A stretch of 9,272 bases of DNA, from the NCBI RefSeq assembly GCF_000331775.1, contig NZ_CAPJ01000053.1, positions 1 to 9,272 on the forward strand, given 5' to 3'. The DNA comes from Xanthomonas translucens pv. translucens DSM 18974 (GTDB taxonomy: Bacteria; Pseudomonadota; Gammaproteobacteria; Xanthomonadales; Xanthomonadaceae). Shown piece after piece: positions 1 to 5,337 of the stretch (positions are counted from its first letter, which is position 1; every line of letters starts with the position of its first letter). A program made the position numbers and the translations under genes. Under the pieces are notes generated by a model that had not been told where the DNA came from, made no database searches, and saw only the letters and a list, made by a program, of their open reading frames with translations.

Positions 1-7
1 GCCGCCG

Positions 8-1297
8 GTGCCGGCGGCGGCGGTGAGCGGCCCCGGCTCGCCGCAGGAGGTGCCGCCCCTGCCCGGCAGTTTTCCGCTCGATCCGGCCACCCTGCCCGCT
101 CCGATCCGCGACGAACTGCGGGCGCCCGATCCGCTCGCCATCGACACCGCCGCCAACGCGCTGAAGGACGGCCTCAACCGCTGCCCGAAATGCGGTGCCA
201 CCGACATCCGCCCCAAGCTCGGCACCGACCTGCTGGTCTGCCAGTACTGCCGCAACGAATGGCATGGCGCGCGGGTCGAGGAGGTATTCGGGTTCGGCGA
301 AGGTCTCGACGCGCTGCGCGGCACGGTCATCGCTTCGGGTGCGCGCGACATCGCCGCCGACGCCGCCGTCCTGATGAGCTTCAAGTGCAGCGGCTGCGGC
401 GCCGAGGTCACGGTCAACACCGAGAGCACGATGACCGCACGCTGCCACTGGTGCCGCCACGTGTTCGGCATCAACGAGCAGGTCGCCAACGGCGCGGTGC
501 CCGACGCGGTGCTGCCGTTCCACATCAAGAAGGAGGATGCGGTCGCGCGCATCCGCCAGTTCGTGGACAAGCGGCACCTGTTCGCGCTGAAGGCGTTCAA
601 GCAGCAGTTCACGCCCGATAACGTAGTCGGCGTCTACCTGCCCTACATGATCGTCGATGGCAACGTCAGCGCCAGCGTGGCCGGCACGGGCGAGATCGAG
701 ACGCGCAGGTACACGCGCGGCACGGAAAAGAACAAGACCACGTACTACGACGCCGACGTGTACCAGGTGCAGCGGCACGTGGATTTCACCGTAGACGACC
801 TGCCGCTGGAATCGTCTTCCGAGCGCGGCAACCTGGACACCCAGGCCAACACCAACAACATCATCAACACGATCCTGCCGTTCGACACCAAGAATGCGGT
901 GCAGTGGAATGCGTCGTATCTGGCGGGCTTCACCTCGGAAAAGCGCAACCGCGACGTCGAGCAGCTGCGGCCGCGGCTGGAGGATCAGTTGCTGTCCATC
1001 GCCCGTGCCCAGATCGAAGACTCGGTCGGCCGCTACGACCGCGGCGTGCGCTGGGAGCAGGAGCGGCTCGAGGTCCACGGCACGCGCTGGGTGTCGATGT
1101 ACCTGCCGGTGTGGCTGTACTCGTACCACCAGCCCGGCCGCAACGGCGGCATGCTGCACTACATTGCGGTGAACGGCCGTACCGGCGAAACCATGGGCAG
1201 CGTGCCGGTGCAGCAGTGGAAGCTGCTGCTGACCGCGCTCACCGCCGGCACCTTCATCGAAGCCATCGCACTGTGGATCCTGGTAGGCAGCTCATGA
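8..1297 (+). CDS. TFIIB-type zinc ribbon, membrane-anchored protein (5' end may be outside window)
   Basis: Protein of 429 residues from a GTG at 8. The frame is open to the window edge, so the true start may lie upstream. Two four-cysteine zinc ribbons are visible: C59-P-K-C62 with C78-Q-Y-C81, and C127-S-G-C130 with C146-H-W-C149. This spacing is the TFIIB-type/rubredoxin-like knuckle. A Pro/Ala-rich, probably disordered stretch (1-45) precedes them. The middle (about 165-400) has no motif I recognise but includes a YLPYMIVDG segment. Residues about 406-426 (LLLTALTAGTFIEAIALWIL) form a single hydrophobic span, so the protein is probably tail-anchored with its ribbons in the cytoplasm. Relatives are annotated only as TFIIB-type zinc ribbon-containing proteins with no settled role; nothing here shows DNA binding. 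Its stop overlaps the next gene by ATGA, implying co-translation. Confidence 0.85.
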   Translation: MPAAAVSGPGSPQEVPPLPGSFPLDPATLPAPIRDELRAPDPLAIDTAANALKDGLNRCPKCGATDIRPKLGTDLLVCQYCRNEWHGARVEEVFGFGEGLDALRGTVIASGARDIAADAAVLMSFKCSGCGAEVTVNTESTMTARCHWCRHVFGINEQVANGAVPDAVLPFHIKKEDAVARIRQFVDKRHLFALKAFKQQFTPDNVVGVYLPYMIVDGNVSASVAGTGEIETRRYTRGTEKNKTTYYDADVYQVQRHVDFTVDDLPLESSSERGNLDTQANTNNIINTILPFDTKNAVQWNASYLAGFTSEKRNRDVEQLRPRLEDQLLSIARAQIEDSVGRYDRGVRWEQERLEVHGTRWVSMYLPVWLYSYHQPGRNGGMLHYIAVNGRTGETMGSVPVQQWKLLLTALTAGTFIEAIALWILVGSS

Positions 1298-1545
1298 GCG
1301 ACGACAGCGGACTCTGGTTGCTGCTGGCCGGCCCGGCCGGCGCGAGCGCGTTGTACTGGACCTTGTACAGGCACTACCGCAACACCGACAAATCGCACGC
1401 GTTCGAGCGGGAGACGACGGTGGAGGCCAAGCCGGTGACCGGCTCGGACAGGAAGATCGACACGATCACGGGCACACAGGAAAGTCGCATCCGCGGCGAC
1501 AATGTGCGCGCCTTCCGGGCGCGCGTGCAGGGGGACACTGGCTGA
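1294..1545 (+). CDS. Small single-span membrane protein, coupled to the zinc ribbon gene
   Basis: An 83-residue protein. The ATG at 1294 is chosen because it overlaps the upstream stop as ATGA, typical of translational coupling; the same frame is open much further upstream, but that part is a shadow of the zinc ribbon gene. Residues about 6-22 (GLWLLLAGPAGASALYW) are hydrophobic and are followed by a basic stretch (YRHYRN), so an N-out single span with a cytoplasmic tail is likely. The rest is charged and soluble, with a possible helical tail near RIRGDNVRAFRARV. I do not recognise a family. Its position suggests it works with the zinc ribbon membrane protein, perhaps as a partner at the inner membrane; this is inference from context only. 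Confidence 0.65.
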   Translation: MSDDSGLWLLLAGPAGASALYWTLYRHYRNTDKSHAFERETTVEAKPVTGSDRKIDTITGTQESRIRGDNVRAFRARVQGDTG

Positions 1546-1678
1546 GGCGCCATCCAGATCCATGCCGCGCCAAGGGGGCTGCTGGCGGTGCAGGCCCGAG
1601 ATGCAGCGCTGCGACGCGACGCTCCATCCATGGCGCGATGCTTCCGCGCCGATCGCGTCGCGCGCCCTCGCCTATCGC

Positions 1679-1921
1679 TCAACGCCCTTTGCGCAAGCGT
1701 CGCTGCAGCCCCGCGATCTGCCGCGGGCTGAAATCCCGTGCATGGCGCTGCAGCAGTGCGAGGATCGCCGCATGCGCCTCGCCGGTGCGGCGCTGCAGCT
1801 CCTGCGCCGCGGCGCGCTCGATCGCCTGCCACTGTGAAGGGGTCGTGCCGGTCGGACCGGCTGGTCGCTTTGCAGTCAATGCGTTTGTCCGGTGATGGAA
1901 ATCCAGGTTGGCCGCTTGCAT
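1679..1921 (-). pseudogene. Coding-like fragment, possibly the end of a transposase or DNA-binding protein
   Basis: The open frame reads 80 residues, but only the C-terminal part (about 1679-1840; begins SQWQAIERAAAQ, ends IAGLQRRLRKGR) has the amphipathic helices and GC-rich third positions typical of real genes here. The segment SPRQIAGLQRRLRKG is loosely like the LRTLQRRV helix of IS21-type IstA transposases; this is a weak resemblance from memory. The first 30 residues look non-coding, and a 6-bp inverted repeat (1848-1860) lies at the change. No ribosome binding site, terminal inverted repeats or partner gene are visible. It is more likely a remnant than a working gene, and it could also be a small unrelated protein. 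Confidence 0.25.
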
Positions 1922-2001
1922 CGGCCAGGGACAATTTTACTGCCAAAGCCATCGTGAGCGGGCCGGCCTTGCCGCCGGTATCGCGCACCGACGCGCGCCG
2001 C

Positions 2002-2031
2002 CCCTGCCTGCGCGGAATTGCGCAGGCAGGG
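2002..2031. repeat. Perfect 12-bp inverted repeat with 6-nt loop
   Basis: CCCTGCCTGCGC (2002-2013) is followed by the loop GGAATT and then the exact complement at 2020-2031. It would form a very stable hairpin in RNA of either strand. There is no U-run on either side, so it is not a standard intrinsic terminator. It could be a degraded terminator of a lost minus-strand gene or a short intergenic repeat element; copies elsewhere in the genome would decide. Confidence 0.6.
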
Positions 2032-2151
2032 CCAAGAAAGCCCAGCGCGATCGGCATCATAGGCAAAGTCCATGGCCGCAGCGTCGGTAAAGCCGACCGG
2101 CATACCCGCCTCGGCCAACGCCTGGATCGTGGCTTCGCCCAGGCGCAGCAT
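2032..2151 (-). pseudogene. Unrecognised coding-like remnant abutting the RND fragment
   Basis: On the minus strand the stretch starting MLRLGEATIQALAEAGMPVG and continuing to about DFAYDADRAGLS has a protein-like composition and codon use. It stops making sense at the hairpin at 2002-2031. It has no recognisable family and no ribosome binding site. It ends exactly where similarity of the opposite strand to RND pumps begins (about 2147), which suggests a rearrangement junction between two unrelated gene pieces. It could equally be a chance open frame in GC-rich DNA. Confidence 0.2.
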
Positions 2152-3549
2152 GTTCTCGCTTGCGATTCAGGTAGCCGCATACATGCTGTTGCTATTGGCT
2201 GCAGCCGCGACCATCCTGGGTTCGATCCCCTACAGCTTCCTGCCCAAGTCCGATCGCCTGCAGTTCCAGATGCCGGTCACCCTGCAGCCGGGCAGCGATT
2301 CGCGCGAGACCCTGCGCGCCGTGCAGTCGATCAGCCGCTGGCTGGCCGATCGCAAGCGCAATCCCGAGATCGTGGACAGCATCGGCTACGTTGCCGACGG
2401 CGGACCGCGCATCGTGCTCGGCCTGAATCCGCCGCAGGTCGCCGCCAACATCGCCTACTTCACCGTCAGCATGCGCCCCGGCACCGACCTCGACGCGCTC
2501 ATCGCCCGCGTCCGCCAGCACATCCGCCAGGGCTATCCCGCCGTGCGCGCCGAGCCCAAGCGCTTCTCGATGGGCTCGACCGAATCCGGCGTGGCGATCT
2601 ATACGGTGGCCGGTTCGGACGAAGCGAAGTTGCGCCGCATCGCCGCCGGCATCGCCCAGGCGCTGCGGCAGCTGCCCGGTACCATCGATGTCAGCGACGT
2701 TTGGGAGATCCGCATTCCCCGCTACGACGTCCGCGTCGATCAGGTCAAGGCGCGCCGCGCCGGCGTCGACAGCGACGACATCGCCCAGACCCTGCAAATG
2801 CGCTACAGCGGCATCGATGCCTCGGCGATCGCGGAGATTGCGCTGTCTTCGGAACCATCGGCGATCCAGCGCCGCAACCTGAGCCGCGCCATCACCGTCA
2901 GCGGGCCCAACCCAGGCATGACCACCGACGAGGTCGTCGCCGCCCTGGCCGGCAAGGTCGCCGCGCTGCGCCTGCCGCCGGGCTATCGCATCGAGATGGG
3001 CGGCGAGCTGGAGGATTCGGCCGAGGCCAACCAGGCCTTGCTGCAATACATGCCGCATGCGCTGGGCGCGATCGTGCTGTTGTTCATCTGGCAATTCAAC
3101 TCGTTCCGCAAGCTGTTCATCGTTGTCGCCAGCGTTCCGTTCGTGCTGATCGGTGCGGCGCTGGCGCTGCTCGTCAGCGGCTACCCGTTCGGCTTCATGG
3201 CACCTTCGGCCTGCTCGCGCTGGCCGGCATCATCGTCAACAACGCGGTACTGCTGCTGGAGCGCATCGATGCCGAACTGGCCGATGGCCTTGGCCGGCAC
3301 GAGGCGGTGATCGCCGCGGCGCTCAAGCGCCTGCGCCCGATCGTGATGACCAAGCTGACCTGCATCGTCGGACTGATCCCATTGATGCTGTTCGCCGGCC
3401 CGCTGTGGACCGGCATGGCGATCACCATGATCGGCGGCCTGGCGCTGGGCACGCTGGTCACGCTGGGCGTGATCCCGATGCTGTACGACCTGTTGTTCTC
3501 GCTGCGCAGCGGCCACAGCGCCACGCCGATGGCACAGGCGAGCGCGTGA
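2147..3549 (+). pseudogene. RND efflux permease, C-terminal half, frameshifted (AcrB/HAE1-type)
   Basis: The remaining part corresponds to TM7, the second periplasmic loop and TM8-12 of a resistance-nodulation-division inner-membrane pump that normally has about 1020-1050 residues; the N-terminal half is missing. Seen in order: a TM7-like span at about 2160-2230; FLPKSD, IVDSIGYVADGGPRIVLGLN and RVDQVKARRAGVDSDDI in the periplasmic loop; YRIEMGGELEDSAEANQALL before TM8; IWQFNSFRKL after TM8. Near 3203 the frame shifts by one base: GFMA then continues as TFGLLALAGIIVNNAVLLLER in the next frame, ending in TKLTCIVGLIPLMLF and a final span. One missing base after GCA (3200-3202) restores the expected GFMATFGLLALAG. 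An open frame runs from ATG 2072, but its first 25 residues do not look RND-like. No membrane fusion protein or outer-membrane partner is nearby. A dead gene is most likely; the frameshift alone could be a sequencing error, but the missing half could not. Confidence 0.85.
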
Positions 3550-3615
3550 CCGGCAACAACGGCGACTCGGCGCTAGCAACCCAAGTCGTCCACGCGGCGC
3601 ACGCAAAACGCGAAC

Positions 3616-3642
3616 AAAAAAACACCCGGACGTGCCGGGTGT
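3616..3642 (-). terminator. Intrinsic terminator after the distal tRNA-Glu
   Basis: On the minus strand an 8-bp stem ACACCCGG/CCGGGTGT with a 5-nt loop is followed directly by a run of seven T. It lies 12 bases past the CCA end of tRNA-Glu, so it ends the Ala-Glu transcript. Confidence 0.9.
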
Positions 3643-3654
3643 CTTGGTATGAAA

Positions 3655-3730
3655 TGGCGTCCCCACGGGGATTCGAACCCCGGTCGCCACCGTGAAAGGG
3701 TGATGTCCTAGGCCTCTAGACGATGGGGAC
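3655..3730 (-). tRNA. tRNA-Glu(UUC), copy 1
   Basis: A 76-nt gene with encoded CCA. The minus strand starts GTCCCCATCGTCTAGAGG. The anticodon stem TCACC/GGTGG encloses loop CTTTCAC with anticodon TTC. The T arm GGGGTTCGAATCCCC is perfect and the acceptor stem pairs GTCCCCA with TGGGGAC. It is identical to the copy at 3958-4033. It is the second gene of an Ala-Glu transcript that ends in the terminator 12 bases downstream. Confidence 0.97.
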
Positions 3731-3751
3731 GCTGATGCTGTTGCCGCTTTG

Positions 3752-3770
3752 CGGACAGGCCTAGTGTCCG
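3752..3770 (-). other. Conserved stem-loop in Ala-Glu spacer, copy 1
   Basis: CGGACA and TGTCCG (6 bp) enclose a 7-nt loop. The same stem, loop and flanks recur in the other cassette (4056-4074), although the rest of the 47-48 nt spacer differs. It follows the CCA end of tRNA-Ala by about 7 bases, which would suit a processing signal (RNase III or RNase E). It lacks a U-run after the stem, so it is not a terminator. Confidence 0.6.
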
Positions 3771-3777
3771 AAAAAGT

Positions 3778-3853
<76 letters not shown>

Positions 3854-3874
3854 ACGTGCACTGGCAGGGGCGGA

Positions 3875-3903
3875 ATCTTACCCGATTCCTGTGGAATGTA
3901 CAA
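3875..3903 (-). promoter_or_regulatory. Sigma-70 promoter of Ala-Glu cassette 1
   Basis: The minus strand reads TTGTAC (-35, 3898-3903), a 17-base spacer, then TAAGAT (-10, 3875-3880). The bases after the -10 box are TCCGCCCC, a GC-rich discriminator typical of stringently controlled stable-RNA promoters. It lies between the terminator of cassette 2 and tRNA-Ala copy 1, so this cassette can be transcribed independently. Confidence 0.7.
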
Positions 3904-3912
3904 ATCCCGCAC

Positions 3913-3937
3913 AAAAAAGTCCGGCATCGCCGGACTT
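3913..3937 (-). terminator. Intrinsic terminator after tRNA-Glu of cassette 2
   Basis: On the minus strand a 9-bp stem AAGTCCGGC/GCCGGACTT with a 3-nt loop runs into a stretch of T. It sits 20 bases past the tRNA-Glu CCA end and separates the two tRNA cassettes. Confidence 0.9.
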
Positions 3938-3957
3938 CAGGTTTCTTGCAAAGAAAA

Positions 3958-4033
3958 TGGCGTCCCCACGGGGATTCGAACCCCGGTCGCCACCGTGAAA
4001 GGGTGATGTCCTAGGCCTCTAGACGATGGGGAC
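3958..4033 (-). tRNA. tRNA-Glu(UUC), copy 2
   Basis: A 76-nt gene with encoded CCA, base-for-base identical to the copy at 3655-3730 (anticodon TTC in loop CTTTCAC). It is second in its cassette, after tRNA-Ala copy 2, and ends before the terminator at 3913-3937. The full identity points to recent duplication or gene conversion. Confidence 0.97.
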
Positions 4034-4055
4034 GCTGATAACGATGTAGCTTTTG

Positions 4056-4074
4056 CGGACAGGCCTAGTGTCCG
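4056..4074 (-). other. Conserved stem-loop in Ala-Glu spacer, copy 2
   Basis: Same 6-bp stem CGGACA/TGTCCG and 7-nt loop as in cassette 1. Here the stem can extend: beyond a single mismatch, CTTTT on one side pairs with AAAAG on the other, giving a longer helix between the two tRNAs. Probable RNA-processing structure. Confidence 0.6.
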
Positions 4075-4081
4075 AAAAAGT

Positions 4082-4157
<76 letters not shown>

Positions 4158-4178
4158 ACGTGTGCTGCGAGGAGCGGA

Positions 4179-4229
4179 ATATTAGCGATGGCGCCCTGTA
4201 TGCGCAAGCGTTTTTTGAAGTTTTTTTAA
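4179..4229 (-). promoter_or_regulatory. Strong promoter with UP-like A/T tract for Ala-Glu cassette 2
   Basis: The minus strand has TTGCGC (-35, 4202-4207), a 17-base spacer and TAATAT (-10, 4179-4184), followed by the GC-rich discriminator TCCGCTCC. Directly upstream of the -35 lie two A-tracts (complements of T6 at 4211-4216 and T7 at 4221-4227), spaced about one helical turn apart as in rRNA/tRNA UP elements. This promoter looks stronger than that of cassette 1, which lacks the A-tracts. Confidence 0.75.
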
Positions 4230-4647
4230 CGCGGCGAAGCGTGCGATTTCGGCGATCGGCTGTCGCAAGCGCAGAGCGCATGCGTCGATCGCATCGACGC
4301 ACTCCCCTTCGATCGCATTCGATCGCCAGAAGCCATGCAGTGTTGGTGTGTCTGGCCAGACAGCCGGGCCGACAACGAAGCACCGCATCGCACATCGGCG
4401 CCTATAGATAAGCCAAGCGAACTTCGTATCGGTTTGGCGCGGGAGTTCGCGTACGCGACACCATGGGCCTAGGCGATGCTGCCAACCCGGGTCCACGCTC
4501 CGTCTCGGCAAGGAGCGGATAGATGCCCTGCTCGCCTCCACCATGCACGGACAACCGGAGCCCCCTTGCAGAAGCCGTCGTGTCGATGCGGTCGCCGCGG
4601 CGCAGCGCGGTGGCAGGTCGGTGCAGAACATCCAGAACCGATCGCGC
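4230..4647. other. Gene-free spacer with several palindromes
   Basis: No open frame here has a plausible start, ribosome binding site or recognisable product. It holds a 9-bp inverted repeat TGCGTCGAT/ATCGACGCA (4281-4301), a 14-bp palindrome TGTCTGGCCAGACA (4349-4362), a 12-bp palindrome TCGCGTACGCGA (4447-4458), and a repeated CGATCGCAT-like motif near 4310-4327. A small RNA or protein-binding sites are possible but not shown. Confidence 0.4.
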
Positions 4648-4676
4648 AAAAAACAAACGGCAGCCGAAGCTGCCGT
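4648..4676 (-). terminator. Intrinsic terminator of tRNA-Leu with UUCG tetraloop
   Basis: On the minus strand an 8-bp stem ACGGCAGC/GCTGCCGT closes a UUCG tetraloop and is followed by TTGTTTTTT. It begins 6 bases past the tRNA-Leu CCA end. Confidence 0.92.
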
Positions 4677-4682
4677 AGGTCC

Positions 4683-4769
4683 TGGTGCCGAAGGTGGGAC
4701 TCGAACCCACACGCTTTTAAGGGCGGCGGATTTTGAGTCCGCTGCGTCTACCGATTCCGCCACTTCGGC
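4683..4769 (-). tRNA. tRNA-Leu(CAA)
   Basis: An 87-nt gene with encoded CCA, long because of the class II variable arm. The minus strand starts GCCGAAGTGGCGGAATCGG. The anticodon stem GCGGA/TCCGC encloses loop CTCAAAA with anticodon CAA, reading UUG. The acceptor stem GCCGAAG/CTTCGGC is perfect and the discriminator base is A, as expected for leucine tRNAs. It is transcribed alone, with a -10 box 10 bases upstream and a strong terminator downstream. Confidence 0.96.
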
Positions 4770-4779
4770 GCGGCCGGGA

Positions 4780-4785
4780 AGTATA
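4780..4785 (-). promoter_or_regulatory. -10 box of tRNA-Leu promoter
   Basis: TATACT on the minus strand lies 10 bases before the tRNA 5' end, which leaves a leader of only 3-4 bases. At 17-base spacing the -35 region reads TGTCGC, a poor match, so the assignment rests on the -10 box and its position. Confidence 0.5.
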
Positions 4786-4832
4786 GCCGACCGCAACCGC
4801 CTGCGACAGGGGTAAACCCTTCATCTTCGTTG

Positions 4833-4844
4833 GGATCGCGATCC
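4833..4844. promoter_or_regulatory. Perfect 12-bp palindrome at the receiver promoter
   Basis: GGATCGCGATCC is a perfect palindrome centred about 42 bases before the transcription start predicted from the TATAAT at 4869-4874. This is the usual place for a class II activator and it overlaps the edge of the poor -35 region. It may be an operator; GATCGC-type palindromes also occur by chance in such genomes. Confidence 0.35.
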
Positions 4845-4868
4845 AAACAGGGCCAGCGTGGCTACCGC

Positions 4869-4874
4869 TATAAT
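4869..4874 (+). promoter_or_regulatory. -10 box of the receiver-kinase operon
   Basis: A perfect TATAAT lies 30 bases before the ATG at 4905, in otherwise GC-rich DNA. The -35 region at 16-18 base spacing (around 4845-4852) has no good TTGACA match, which suggests activator dependence or a weak promoter. Predicted start of transcription about 4881. Confidence 0.6.
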
Positions 4875-4904
4875 TTCCATTACTCAAACCTTAACGAGCA
4901 AGCG

Positions 4905-5285
4905 ATGTCGGCATTGCGGGGCCTGCGTATCCTGGTGGTCGAGAACGACGAAATGAACGCCACACTGCTGGAACTGCAGCTGGCCCAAGCCGGGGCCGAG
5001 GTGATCGGCCCTGCCGAGTCGGTGCGCCAGGCGCTTGCGTTGATCGAGCAGGAACGGCCGGACCGGGCGGTACTCGACTTCCGCCTGGCCGCTGGGGAGA
5101 CCAGCGAGCCGGTTGCGCACGCCCTCACCGAGCATGACATCCCCTATGTGCTGGCCACCGGCGTCGCCGCCGAGTCGCTCCCCACCGGCTTCGCTGCCGG
5201 CGTGGTGTTGACCAAGCCCTACCTGTCGGAACAGCTGATCAAGGCACTGGTCGATGCTCACGCCAAGATGACCGCGCGACCTTGA
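4905..5285 (+). CDS. Stand-alone receiver-domain response regulator
   Basis: A 126-residue single REC domain with no output domain. ATG 4905 is chosen because the domain begins at residue 7 (LRILVVEN) and the TATAAT lies 30 bases upstream; an ATG at 4830 would start before the promoter. Phospho-acceptor D58 (AVLDFRL), T85 (VLATG) and K104 (LTKPY) are present. The acidic pocket is unusual: VVEND gives E13-N14 where most relatives have E-D, with D15 next to it, so metal binding may be altered or shifted. Relatives are small receivers of the VVED...VLD...FATG...KPF type, which often lie beside hybrid kinases and act as phosphate sinks or connectors. The hybrid kinase gene follows in the same direction after about 50 bases, so it is the likely partner (inference). 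Confidence 0.9.
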   Translation: MSALRGLRILVVENDEMNATLLELQLAQAGAEVIGPAESVRQALALIEQERPDRAVLDFRLAAGETSEPVAHALTEHDIPYVLATGVAAESLPTGFAAGVVLTKPYLSEQLIKALVDAHAKMTARP

Positions 5286-5325
5286 CAATCCCGGATCGGG
5301 AGCCTGCCCCGCAGGGATTGATTCG

Positions 5326-5330
5326 AGGGA
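5326..5330 (+). promoter_or_regulatory. Ribosome binding site pointing to a non-AUG start of the kinase
   Basis: AGGGA is followed 7 bases later by ATC at 5338, in the kinase frame. No ATG or GTG exists in this frame between the stop at 5269-5271 and TTG 5401. The TTG codons at 5401 and 5404 have a GGGGGAG only 0-3 bases before them, too close to serve as a normal site. Confidence 0.45.
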
Positions 5331-5337
5331 CATCGCC

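Noticed and set aside
1546..2150. Complete insertion sequence
   Set aside because: No terminal inverted repeats, target duplication or full transposase could be found.
2192..3094. 300-codon minus-strand open frame opposite the RND loop
   Set aside because: The plus strand encodes recognisable RND sequence; the antisense product is Ala/Gly/Asp-rich with no motif.
3549..3660. tRNA-Glu 3' end as integration site for an island containing the RND fragment
   Set aside because: I see no second copy of the tRNA 3' sequence in 1546-3549 and no integrase, so there is no att evidence.
5282..5287. Perfect TTGACA that could be a -35 box for an internal promoter of the kinase
   Set aside because: No -10-like hexamer occurs 16-18 bases downstream (the sequence there is GC-rich).
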